DNA of 64,000 bases, from the NCBI GenBank assembly GCA_963693365.1, contig CAVNZM010000005.1:1302001-1366000 (forward strand), in the 5' to 3' direction. Under the pieces are notes generated by a model that was not told where the DNA came from, ran no database searches, and saw only the letters and a list, made by a program, of their open reading frames with translations. Below are positions 23,463-34,751 of the stretch, piece after piece; position 1 is the stretch's first letter; every line of letters starts with the position of its first letter. The position numbers and the translations under genes were made by a program. The DNA comes from Amoebidium appalachense (Eukaryota; Ichthyosporea).

Positions 23463-24308
23463 GTTATATGCAACGGCAGTCAAGTGTGTGCGCTAGATAA
23501 AGAGGAAGGGGCTGGGGGGGGGTATATTCCCTTCTTGCCTTTCCTTGCCGGTGCCCATCGCTGCGGCAACAGAGCCAATACAGAGCATTCATTAGGTAGT
23601 ACGTGCTGCAGCACAGCAGCAGGCATGGTGCTTTTGATGAACCGGGATTATTATCTGCAATGCTATGCATTTCGTACCCACCTTTCCTGAGATGACAAGG
23701 CAACCCTCCTTTTTACCCCTCTCCCCCCTCCCCCCCTCCCCTCTCCCCCCCCCCCCCCCCCCCTCACCCTGGCCGGGCCTTGACTCCTGGGCCTTCTCCT
23801 TAAACACCCCTCTATCCGGATACACGAGGCAGGCCTGGATGCTCTCTTTCACATGTGCGTTGTAGCAGCTCTCTGAACAACCACCATTAAGCCGATTTAG
23901 GGACCCTTATCTGCCTTCCGGCTCTCTCTCCCCCCTGCACTTCCCCCTCCCTCTCCCCCTCCCCCCCCCCTCCCCCCCCCCTCCTCTTCACTCTTCCCCC
24001 CAAAACCTCCGCCTGGGCCACACAAAGCTTCCCTGCAGCGGTTCCGGGGTGCACATTACCCCCCCCCCCCCCCTCCCCCCCCCCCCTCCCCTCCCCCTCC
24101 TCCTCACCAACCACACACACACAGTGACGCACACCGTGACACGCACACACACCGTGACACTTCGACACACACATACACATACACTCAATCAGAAAAAGGA
24201 AACATCCCATCATTACCCCGTCTGAGAATTCCCTTCACACACAGAGAGCTACAGTAACCAGCCATGCATCCCTCAAGCGCAATACCCCCCCCCCCCCCAC
24301 TCCCCCTC

Positions 24309-24341
<33 letters not shown>

Positions 24342-24899
24342 CGCCTTTTTTCCTTCTCCCCCTTTCCCCTACACACACACATGTGTATGTGCATTATTAC
24401 GTAGGAACTCTATTTGCATGCACCATCCTTGGGCCCGGGCGGCAGTGTTCAAAGTTCACATTTATTACTTTGTTTTCTGAAATTTTTAGCTAATGTGCAA
24501 CACATTAGGCGTACCTCTGGACATCTGTACACTCAGTCTGATGCATGCACTGCCTTTCGTGCTTCTGTTTGCATTATGTTTTGTACTCAAGTCACCGTAA
24601 ATTACGTATGTAGACCTCCCTATGGCCCACCCATCTATGCATCCACCACTGCGGCTAAGGCCATGAACCATGGCAAGATACTTTTAATGTTACTCCTCAG
24701 CCTTCTCTCCAAGGGTCCAAGGTTGCCAGCTCACTTACACACACTACACCCAGTCACTTAGAGAGTCTCTCTTTCTCACTCACTTCTCCGTGGCTCTCCC
24801 TCCCGCCTCCCCCTCGGAGTCCCTTCACTGATAAAAGCAACCCCATGCCGGTTCAATAGCCGATACTCACCAACGTTTACACCAACCCTCCTCCTAGGC
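23463..24899. other. Unassigned sequence, no gene recognised
   Basis: Mixed DNA with C-rich tracts at 23735-23763, 24059-24090 and 24300-24341. A 115-codon frame at 24414-24761 has no recognisable domain. No splice-supported exon was found. Confidence 0.35.
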
Positions 24900-25065
24900 C
24901 GAGGGAGTATATCAAGGGGGGAGGAAGGGGGAGGGGGGATGGGGGGGAAGGTCTGTGTGTGTTGGGGGGGTTGGTTTTGGAAGGGGGGAGGGGGGTAGCC
25001 TGGCTCCCGAACAAAAGCTTTCCTTCTTTCGCTTGCTTTTTCCTTTTCTTCCTGTCTTTCATTTC

Positions 25066-25113
<48 letters not shown>

Positions 25114-25143
25114 CCCGGCGCGGGGGGAGGGGGGTGGGGGGGT

Positions 25144-25192
<49 letters not shown>

Positions 25193-25435
25193 AGAATGGT
25201 GTCGAGACCCCCTCCCCCCCCCCCCTCCCCCCCCTCCCCCCCCCCCCCCCCCCCCACATTTACTACCATTGCTGCAACCACAACCGCAACCGCAGCCGTC
25301 ACTTAATAACCACCTAATAAAAAACCATCCATACTTATACAAATACGTATCAAGCTAGATGAGGTGAGCAATCATGAACTACTGGCACCTAGGGCATGAG
25401 GCCAATTGAGGAGGCATACGTGTATGTGTGTGTGT

Positions 25436-25475
<40 letters not shown>

Positions 25476-25680
25476 AGGGAAGGAAGGGGGGTGGGGGGGT
25501 GGGGTAGAGGTAGGAAGGGGGGGGGGGGGGGGGGGAGTAGCCAGGCCCCCGAACAAAAGCCTTTCTTCCTTCTTCTGCTTTTTTCTTTTCTTCCTCAGGG
25601 TCTTTCTTTCTTTCTATTCTTTTTTTTTTCTTTAATTTTCAAAGTTTCTTTCTTTTTTTTTTTTTTTTTTGAGAGAGAGA
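24900..25680. repeat. Duplicated block: G-rich tract, conserved core, T-rich tract
   Basis: Two units, about 24930-25115 and 25430-25670, share the same order: GT/G-rich DNA, a core around CCGAACAAAAGC preceded by GTAGCC(T/A)GGC, then a TTTC-rich tract ending in a long T run (T32 at about 25081-25113). Between them lies a G run at 25147-25188 and C-rich DNA to 25255. Confidence 0.7.
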
Positions 25681-26394
25681 GAGGAGGGGGAGGGGAGGCT
25701 GCCGGGGGAGTTAGGGTTGTCAAGGTTGTGTGTTCCAAGGGCCGGGCGAGGAGGATAGGCTTCTGTGTGTGTGTGTGTGTGTGGTTGGCTGGGGGGGGAG
25801 AGTGGGGGGTAGGGGGGGTTAGCCAGCTAACTGCTGAAGGGGATGAGACGTGAGATCAAAACACGAAGGCTAAACAGGGCTGGGCTGACGGCAGCAATGA
25901 CGTCTAGCAGGTGGATGGGTACATACTGGTGTATGGCATGCACGTAGGTGGGTGGGATGTGGCCACGGTTATCCCCTTGGTTTTCTTGAACACATTGTTC
26001 ACGGTATATACTGTGTTGGATTAGTAACCGTAATTGAACAAAAGTATCCCAAGCATCAAGATGGCTGGATGGTATTTAGGCAACTTGATTGCAATGCCTA
26101 TATGGTGCTTATATATAGTGCACCTCCATTTGAAAACAAGTTGGCAGAAAAAGTCAACATTTAATATTTGCAGCCATCCAGTGGCTACTGTGTTGTTCCC
26201 GTAGGTGGTTTTGGTCTTGTTTTGGCCTTCACTGATGATCACTTTTGCCATACACATAAAGCTGTCTTCAAAATACTGTCCAGAACTAAATCATCTTCTT
26301 CGTGCATTTCAACAATGCTTCGCACTCATACTCACTAATTTAAACCACGTTGATATTGAATACAGGAACAAAAGCGCACATAGCTAAGTCAGTT
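25681..26394. other. Region downstream of the MFS transporter
   Basis: Unique sequence of normal complexity with no recognised gene. It should include the 3' end of the leftward transporter transcript; no polyadenylation signal is called with confidence. Confidence 0.35.
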
Positions 26395-27777
26395 CTATGC
26401 AGCCACATCTGTGTAGGACTTCTCATCATGGCCAGCCACCTTCTCACCCAGCAGGGGTGCTGCCACGTCATCGCGAGCAACAAGCACATCCTCGTGCATG
26501 ACAAGGGGCAGGAGGAGGAGGAGGGGCGTCCAGGCCAGAAACTGGATGAAGGCCGTGAATCCGAACGATGCCTCGTAGCCGTACAGGTCGACAATTAGCC
26601 CACCAACAACGGCACTCCCACTCCACCCGAAACCCGCAACGCTCTCAAGGGAATTCCACAAGCCGCGCTTTTCCGAGGCAACATAATCCATCAAAATGGA
26701 GCGGGTGAGGGGAACAACGCAGTTGATAAGTGCCGAGCGGATGATGTAAACTGCACACAGTACGTATGGTTGGGCCTCCCAGTAGTCGGGGAATAGGGCC
26801 ATAGCGGTGAGAAGGGCCACACCAATCGCCTTAAACGCTAGAGTGACCTCCACACGGCCAACCTTAAGCGACAGCCGCTGTGCAATCAGCGAGAAACACA
26901 CTTCGGTGAACGGGTCCAGCACAAAGAGGATGTTCACCGTGATGGGCGAGAGGTGTAGTTTCTCAGCAAAATAAATCGGGAAGAACTTGATGGTCATACC
27001 GCTCGCTAGGCCGAAAACAATATCGGATGTAGCCACAATCGCGGGCACCATGCTAACATGCAGCCAGCTGAAGCACCCACCCTTCCTCTTCTCGGCGGCT
27101 TCCAAACGGCGCAAAATCGCTGCGTCCTCCTCTGCTTCGGAATTTGTATCCTCGCAAATTGCCTTTGACTGTTCTTTCGCAGTTTTGTCGTCGTTAAAAA
27201 ACGCCAGCGAGCCAATGGAAATAATGTGAAGGGAAATACCGACGGCAAAGATAACGGTCATTTGTGGCATGCCCCAGTCGTCGCCCATATACGCAAACAA
27301 TACAACGTTGGTGATTGGCCCTGAGGCGAGGGACGCAATGCTCAGAATGTACCGGTACATTTCGTACTTGGAACGCTGGCCCGATGCCACTGAATCTGCG
27401 TAGATAGCATACATGGGTGGGGACCATGCACCCATATACAAACCAAAAATGCCCAAGCCAGCTGTAAGAAGGAGATAGTTCTCATACCAGTTGTTGAAAA
27501 ACTGGTACAAACCGGCAAGTGTAACCACCATGCCTACCAAACCAATTGCTGCGCTACCTTTTAGCACGGTATCACGCCTGTATTTATCGGCCAAAAGACC
27601 AGCCGGAATGGCTGCAAGGGCCTGCAGAGTGCCCTGCACACCTTCTGCATAACCTGCATGTTTGTTGTCTTTGCAAAGGGCAAACAGGTAGGGGCCAAGG
27701 ATTGCATAGTTCCACATGCCCATGGCCAGGCCATCGAAAAACGTGAATATGTTGGTGAGTGCTACGTTGTGATTCAT
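26395..27777 (-). CDS. MFS transporter, single exon
   Basis: A 460-residue membrane protein with the layout of the major facilitator superfamily: two blocks of about six hydrophobic segments joined by a charged loop (about residues 210-246, with an EAEEDAAILRRLEAAEKRK stretch). The loop between TM2 and TM3 carries a motif-A-like GLLADKYRRD (60-69). The chosen start is the first in-frame ATG, 27777; the frame is open ten codons further without another ATG. The last stretch is hydrophilic and cytoplasmic. The substrate cannot be read from the sequence. There are no introns, in contrast to the neighbouring 5-phosphatase, tyrosinase, citrate synthase and kinesin genes. Confidence 0.88.
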   Translation of the reverse strand: MNHNVALTNIFTFFDGLAMGMWNYAILGPYLFALCKDNKHAGYAEGVQGTLQALAAIPAGLLADKYRRDTVLKGSAAIGLVGMVVTLAGLYQFFNNWYENYLLLTAGLGIFGLYMGAWSPPMYAIYADSVASGQRSKYEMYRYILSIASLASGPITNVVLFAYMGDDWGMPQMTVIFAVGISLHIISIGSLAFFNDDKTAKEQSKAICEDTNSEAEEDAAILRRLEAAEKRKGGCFSWLHVSMVPAIVATSDIVFGLASGMTIKFFPIYFAEKLHLSPITVNILFVLDPFTEVCFSLIAQRLSLKVGRVEVTLAFKAIGVALLTAMALFPDYWEAQPYVLCAVYIIRSALINCVVPLTRSILMDYVASEKRGLWNSLESVAGFGWSGSAVVGGLIVDLYGYEASFGFTAFIQFLAWTPLLLLLPLVMHEDVLVARDDVAAPLLGEKVAGHDEKSYTDVAA

Positions 27778-29030
27778 CTTGGCGTTTATTCCTAAAGTAT
27801 TGCTCACTAACGTGTCATTAGTACTAGTACTGGCCTCAGCTAGCTAGTGTGTGGTGTCACGGTATGGAAATGTTTGCTTTATGAAAAAAGAGTTGAGAGT
27901 ATAGATGGCAAGTTTTAAAGTGATGGTTGGGGTGGTAGTAGCTCTTGAATCTAGAAAGAGCACGATGCAGAGTGAAAGTCTGCAGTGCGATACCACAGCA
28001 CGCCTTTTTATGCTCGGGGCTCTAGCCGGCTGGGCTCCTTTCGGCAAAAGCAAGATTCTCAAAATGCATATGATTGGTCAACTAGTTCCTACCTTGATTA
28101 TAAGATGCGCTTACTTCCAATAACAAAACTTATAAATCATGTATTAGTTTTAGTGTTATAATGATTGGTGGATGGATCCACCACACACATGTCATCATGT
28201 AGTCAGTGCTCAGTACTAGTGACTCATAAGTCATAGCTCGAGTCTGCGAGTCGTGAGCGGGGTTGTGACCGTACAGCTGTACAACCGGCAGACTCAGTGA
28301 CACAGCCTACGCCTTTTCCCGCTAGCGCTGCACATATACACTGTAGCACGGAATCAAATAACAATGGTCTTAGCATACAGAATAGTATCATCGCCGAGAC
28401 AGTTTGGCTCAGTCGCAAAAAGCAGGAACAACCATCTGATTGGCCGATTATGTTATCCTAAAACCCCCTAGAACTTTTCGTATTTTCGGGTTTCCAGTAA
28501 TCTTGGAATTCTTGATTAGAATATTTTTGAGGAACTAAAGCATTTTCCCTACAAGGAAGTAGATGTTGCTCAATGAAAAAGCAAGTAACAAAAAGCCTTC
28601 CAGGGGACCATGTGGCTTTATGAGGCTTGCGAGGTTGATCGCAAAACTTGTCACAAATTCACAATGTCAAAACAGGGCTTCATAAGAAAACTGATTTTCT
28701 CAAAAAAATCTCAATTATGTCGCGTTTCAGTACCTCTTTCCCTACGGGTGTCTGCTACACTAGCTGGCAATGTGAACACTTTAGACTTTTTGTTGAATTT
28801 TGTTGTTTGTCACATTGAGTATTTATACGATTTTCACACAGTGTTCAGGTATCTCAGTATGCACTTGTTACTGGATAACTCGTGAAGTTTTTTATTGTCT
28901 TCTCAGTATGCCGTGCATACTTGCATATCTTTCCGTCGAATAAATCCAGTCAAAAGAAAAAAAAACGCATTCAATCACTGAAAATGTTTGGCGGTTTGGG
29001 GGTAGCGCAGCCCTGACTTCAGCCTGAGTG
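27778..29030. other. Upstream of the transporter; AT-rich, no gene recognised
   Basis: Likely holds the transporter promoter. A 91-codon frame at 28610-28885 is unrecognised. Positions 28927-28961 repeat a 35-bp motif found at 19606-19640 beside the truncated repeat ORF, so some of this AT-rich stretch may derive from the same element. Confidence 0.4.
28927..28961. repeat. 35-bp motif shared with 19606-19640
   Basis: Both sites carry TTTCCGTCGAATAAATCCAG followed by (C/T)CAAAAGAAAAA, with one mismatch in 35. One site is inside the truncated repeat ORF, the other about 40 bp downstream of an unrelated open frame. Confidence 0.75.
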
Positions 29031-29039
29031 TGCGGCACG

Positions 29040-29450
29040 ACGTCACGTGTGCGTGTTCGTGTGTGTGGGCACGTGTGGCAGTGTGATTGTGTGCGTGTGT
29101 GTGTACAGGTGTGTATGTAAGTGCGTGTGCGTACGTGTCTCTGTGTGTGTGCGCGTGTGTGTGCGTGCGTGTACATGTGTGTGTGCACGTGTGTATGTGA
29201 CTGTGTGTGCGTGTGTATGTGTGTGTGTGTGTGCGCGCGCGTGCGTGTGTGTTCAAATGATGTGTGCGCGTGTGACACTGAATGTGTGCGCGTGTGTACA
29301 GGTGTGTTTGTGTGTGTTCGTGCCTGCGCGCGCACGCGTGTGTGTGACGTGTGTGTGTGTGTGCGTGTGCGTGAGAGCGTGTGTGCGTGCGCGCGCACGT
29401 GTGTGCACGTGTGTGTGCACGCGTGTGTGCACGCGTGTGTGCGGGTGTGC
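29040..29450. repeat. Degenerate (GT)n-rich block
   Basis: About 400 bp of GT repeats broken by CG, AC and short unique bits. Long Cys-Val and His-Thr frames here are artefacts. Confidence 0.85.
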
Positions 29451-30420
29451 CATTTAAAAAAATAGCTATAGTGAGGCCTCAGTCAGACGTCGACGTGTGT
29501 CCCAGAGATGTAATTAAAGTTCCAATATATTAGTAGTGCCACGTGCTGAGTCAGCTGAGTGTCCACGCGTACGGTACCGGTACCGGTGTGTTCATAAACA
29601 ACAAATGCCGCGGCCGTGTGACTGTGCACGTGACGGCATGATGCACATGTGCACATACATACGCGTGCGTTACAGTATGACATAACATATGCATGTTTGA
29701 TAATGCATGATATATTATTCTGATGACTATGTGCGCCTGCAGCTGTCTATGTGTGTATGCATGACGGTGTGACTGGCCGTGGGGTGGGCACAAGACTACA
29801 TGCGTGTGACACTGTGTGCATGCGTGCTTGTGACCGTCGTGTCTGTACACGTGATCATGAGTGAGAGATAGTGTGTGTGCACCTATGACAGTCACTCTGT
29901 GTGCGTGTGCGTGTGCGTGTGGCACTGTACATGTACATGTGACATTACAGTAGTAGAGGATAGCATGTACATGTCCACAAGTCCGTGCCTGAGAATCAGT
30001 TTGACATGCTTTTCTTTTTTCCCCGGACGCATGCACGCTGGAAATTGCATGTGGTTCGGAGGAGAGTTCGGAGGGTGACTGTTCCTGTAACAGTAGAACG
30101 TGGATGCATATGATCTCAGTCCGTGCACCAATTATGGGCTATATCCTGGTGTGCGCAGGGTTGGGGCATGTGGGCACGGGGGGCTGCAGGTGGTGGGATT
30201 CGACTATTCGAGCATCATTAATTAAGGGTTTGTGTGTTCGAATTGAATCAGAGCCTACCAGTACTACGATCAGTGGTCCTCTAATACCTATCACTGTTGA
30301 ACATGCATGTGATGGTCCTGGGGCCTGGCCAGATGGCGTATGAGTGTCAGTGTCACAATGTCATCACATCAGGGATTTTTGAATTTGAAATGGGAGGGTG
30401 GGGGGAGGGGCGGGGGGAGG
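29451..30420. other. Unassigned sequence, no gene recognised
   Basis: Normal-complexity DNA rich in TG/CA and short palindromes, for example the double GGTACC at 29573-29584. No exon or RNA gene could be supported. Confidence 0.35.
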
Positions 30421-30590
30421 AGTAGTTAATAGCGACGCCCGCCCAGGTGGTGCCCCCCTTCCCCCCCCCCCCCCCCCCCCCTCCCCCCTCTCCAAGGTAG
30501 CCGCAGGGGTGGGTGGGTCCCCCTCCCCCGCCCCCCTCCCCCCCCCCCCTCCGGGGGGGGAGGGACCCATCTGGATGAGTGGGGTGGTGG

Positions 30591-30624
<34 letters not shown>

Positions 30625-30796
30625 TATCCCCCAACCCACGGCCCCCGCCCGCCCATGCGCGTGATCATGGCGGCAAGAGTCCCTTTTCCGTCCACCAAAT
30701 TTGTGCATGTATTCGTTACTTCTTTTCTTTCTTTCTTTCTTTTTTTTGGAGGAATTGCTTCCATTTTGGCCACTGATGCATATATCCCCTTCCCCC

Positions 30797-30827
<31 letters not shown>

Positions 30828-31329
30828 ACACAGTCACACCCACACTGCACCCACACCCACCCACACACCCACACACACACCACACACAAACACACACGCG
30901 CGCACACACACACACACATGCACGCACACACGCATGCACACATTTCCCACCCCCAGGGTAAGTTAGTGCTGGTGCTCTTCTTCTGCCGGATGCATACTCG
31001 ATGTGACTGTGTTCTTTGAAAGGTCTACTTTGTGTATGATACAAATGTGTATGATGCTCCATAAAATTTTCCAAGTAAACGACCCGAAACCCCCCCCCCC
31101 CCCCCGGGCCCTCCCGTCTCACTCACCTTCTCCTCCTCCCCCTCCCTCACCCTAGGTATAACAATTTCTAACGACCCCTCCCCCTCAACCCCCTCCCCCC
31201 ACTTCCCGGTGCCCCCTCCCGACTCACCGTCTCCTCCCCCCCCCCTCACCCCCCTCCCTTACCCTGCTCGTTTACACAAGTACATGCATGTGCATATGCG
31301 CACGCACACACACACACACACACAACCGT

Positions 31330-31410
<81 letters not shown>

Positions 31411-33014
31411 CAACAGTCAACTATTTATTAGTATTGGGGGCAAAGACGGTGCTGCCCATGCAGTGTTTGTGTGCGTATATGTGTGGCGGGGAATGTAATA
31501 CTGTATGTGTATGTGGTGTGGGTGAGTGTGTCTGCATGTTCATGCCGGGTGCTCATCAGTTTGTGCACCTTGTATGCGTGTGTGGTACATGCTCGTGCAG
31601 ATACGTGTGGAAGTGTGTGCTGTGTGTGCGCGTGGTGGTGCGGAGACGAATATGAAAGGGGGGGGGGGCGAGGGGGGAGGGCGAGGGGGAAAGGGGGACA
31701 GGGGACCCCGGCGGCGGCGGCGGCGGCGGCAGCCGGGGGGGGGGGGGGGGGAGGGGGGGGGGGAGAGGGGGGGAGGGGGGGAGGGGGGAGGGGGGAGGGG
31801 GGGGGGGAGGGTATGACCTTACGAACTTTAGCCTGAGTTTCAGGTGATCCAACTGAGTGGCTTCTATTTATTAGCCTCGATGCTTACGTTTTGGGTTTGC
31901 ATGTAAACCGCTGATAAATCATAGTAGTCCAAATGACCAGGTTATCAGAGTCTGGTATAGTTATATGATGGCAGCCAATATGGGGTGGGTGGGTCCCCCT
32001 CTTTCGGCCCCGGAGGGGGGAAGAGGGGGGGGGGGGGGGGGGGGGGGGAGGGGGGCATCTACTTGAGGTGAGGTGGTGGGTCCCCCCCCCTCCCCCCCCC
32101 CCCCCCCCCCCTGCTAGCCGGAGGTGTGGGTGGGGCCACCCCTCCCCCATCCGGGGGTGAACGGACCCACCTGTCCAAGGGGGTGGGTGGGTCCCCCCCC
32201 TCCCCCCTCCCCATACTAGCTAGTCACGGTGTGGACGCAATGCATAAGAATGTGCAAATCACATGGCATTTGATGTGTGTGCCAGATAAGAGGTTGTGTG
32301 TACACGTGTATGTATGTATGTGTCTCGGTACATGTGTGTGTCTGCAACGTGTTTGTGTTTGTGTGTGCATATGTGCGTGTGTATGCGTGTGTTGTGTGTG
32401 TGTGTCAGTGATCTACGGCAAAGTACCCCATACGTGCACTGACCCATGTGGCTCTTCTGTGGCACGTGTATTTGTATTGATATGTTCGTGTGTGTGTGTG
32501 CTTCTGTTGTTGGTGATCGTGCATGCATGATGATGGCACATGACGCATGCACGAATTGCGAACGGGAGATGCTATGGGAAGGGGGGGGGGGGGGGGGGGG
32601 GGGAGACAAAGGACGGTAAGAGAGCGAAAAGGGGATTCAGAATGTGGGCTCATGTGCGTGTGCACATCATTATGTGCCACCACAGGGATTTGCATATATT
32701 ACCTATGGGAGTCTGTGAGCGTGCCCGAGAAAGCTCGCGTGTGCGTGTGTCACGCCAGCTGCGTGCGCATGTGTGCCTACGTGCATGATGTGTGTGTGCT
32801 TGTCTGCGTCACACACACACGAGTTATAGTTTTGTTTTTCTCCTGGCTATCTGTTTAGTGTGCGTGTACATGTGCTCTTGTCTATGTGTGTGTGTGTGTG
32901 CGCGCGCGCACGGGGATGTGTGCATGTGCTTTTGTCTATGTGGTGCATGTGTGTGTGTGTGTACGCGCGCGCACGGGGATGTGTGTGTGTGTGCGTGTAT
33001 GCATACGTGCACGC

Positions 33015-33059
<45 letters not shown>

Positions 33060-33291
33060 TCGGGGGGGGGGGGGGGGGGATTGTCCAATTAGTGTAAGCA
33101 GCCGCACACAGCCTGATAGTATTAGAGACGATTCGTGCTGTGATGATTACTACCAGGATATGGAGAAAGGGTCACTCAAATAGAATAATACAGACTAATA
33201 CAAGTTGGGTGGGCCCTCCCTGGGTGGTGGCCGTGGTCTCCCCTCCTCTGTCGCACGCGGAGGGATGTCAGCTGGGGGGGGGAGAGAGGGG

Positions 33292-33322
<31 letters not shown>

Positions 33323-34110
33323 TGCAAACCACACATAAAGAGTATGCATAATGAGCAGACGGTGTGTTTGTTTTCCGAGGCCCTGGGGGGGGGGGGGGGG
33401 GGGGGGGGGGGGAGGGGAGGGGGGGGCCCGGGGGCGGGGGGGGGGGAGAGGGGGTTAAACTGCATGCGCAACTGACGGGCAGCACCACGGAACTGATCTC
33501 CAAACCGGGACGGGGGAGGGGGGGGAGGGGGGGGGAGAGAAGGGACCTGCTAGATGTAATTAGGGGTAGGACTACTAATATTCAAGATCAAAAAAGCCTT
33601 ACTAATAGACTATGCATTCTGAGCAAAGTTCAACGGACGGGTTGTTCAAGGACGAGCACCCCCGGGCTCCCTGTAAATTCTGCCGATCACAACCCCCCTC
33701 CCTCGGTTTCTTTTAATACATAAGGGTTTTTTTGAAATGGATGGGTGGGCACAAGTAAATATCGAGGTTTCCCCAGGTGGTCGGTCCCTCCCCCCCAACG
33801 TCTCCTCGAGGGGTTGGTGGGTCCCCTCTTCCCTCCCCATCCAAGCTGACCGCCGGCCCCGCCGCGAAAGTCCCCTTCCCCTTCCTTCCCTCTACTCGGG
33901 CCACGAGTCTTTGGTGGGGGTATACCCGGCCCACCTCTTTTGTGGGGCTCCAGGGGGTCCTTCCCATCCCCACCCCGGCCGCAGCTGCGCACCCCAATTT
34001 TTCTTCTTCGACCCCCCCCCCCCCCCCGGTCCACCAATGGACCACCATCACATTCGTTTACTTCTTTCCTTCCTTTTTACCAGCGTTTCAACATTTTGAC
34101 CAGCCTAGCT
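30421..34110. repeat. GC-rich degenerate repeat cluster (family B)
   Basis: GGTGGGTCCCCC-type segments recur at about 30500-30600, 31985-32200, 33215-33245 and 33770-33840, often beside C or G runs. The stretch at 30600-30790 and the one at 33845-34115 share a diverged order of elements: a purine-poor segment, ATTCGTT(T)ACTTCTTT, a TTTC tract, and an (A)CATTTTGG/GACCA-like end. Between the copies are CA arrays (30813-30940, 31300-31408), G runs and a (CGG)n at 31710-31730. No gene was recognised. Confidence 0.55.
33322..33362 (-). repeat. Fragment of family A repeat
   Basis: Matches, on the minus strand, the segment GCTTATTATGCATACTCTTT of the copy at 4296-4612, followed by GTTTGCAC and then C-rich DNA on that strand. 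About 40 bp only. Confidence 0.65.
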
Positions 34111-34751
34111 ATCATGCACAACATGAGAGTCTTCGACTGGTATGCCATGGCCGGGTGTGTGTGTGTATGTGTATGTTGATTCTGCTTGTATGGCGATTCC
34201 GAGACATGATATCCCGGAGGAAGGAGACAGTCAATGCTAAATCCAGGCTCGTGTGTGTGTTGGGGGGGGGATGATAGGTCATGGCCCCGCTTAGGACATG
34301 TATGCATGTGCTCACGTGTGCAACAAAAGCAGAACACCGGGTCCCTTTGGTGTGTGTGTGTGTTATGTGCATGTTTGGCGGTGGGGTGACAGGAAGATGG
34401 GTGCAAGTTGGGCTTGTTTCATCAGAGACTTGCATGTTTACATGGGGAACTGGCGCAGTTCCAGCTGTCCAAACCACGCCGGGCCACCTGTGGCCACACA
34501 CTCCCTCCCATCTACATACCGTGGATCCATGTAGTTACATTCGTATTAAGGCTAATATATAGCGTGCTTGTGTGTGCGCGGTGTTACGTCGTGCCAGGTC
34601 GGCCCGGGACCTAATATTTGATAGGCGGCTAGCACATACGCGTCATTATCATAGAAAAAGCAGCCCGCACAGCGCGGCATGCAACGGATTTCGGCTACGT
34701 GCAGGTGGCTCACTCTTTGAACAGTACAACAATTAATCAACAGCCGTGCGC
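34111..34751. other. Region downstream of citrate synthase
   Basis: Mixed sequence with short GT runs. It includes the 3' flank of the leftward citrate synthase gene. No other gene was recognised. Confidence 0.35.

Noticed and set aside
26987-27746. Open frames antisense to the MFS transporter and to citrate synthase exons
   Set aside because: They are shadows of well-supported coding exons on the other strand.
28610-28885. 91-codon open frame
   Set aside because: No domain recognised; the surrounding AT-rich DNA may be element remnant. Kept only as part of the unassigned region.
30190-30257. tRNA-like stretch with a GTTCGAATT and near-complementary ends (GGTGGGA and GCCTACC)
   Set aside because: The T-stem does not pair and the anticodon arm is not formed, so it is not called a tRNA.
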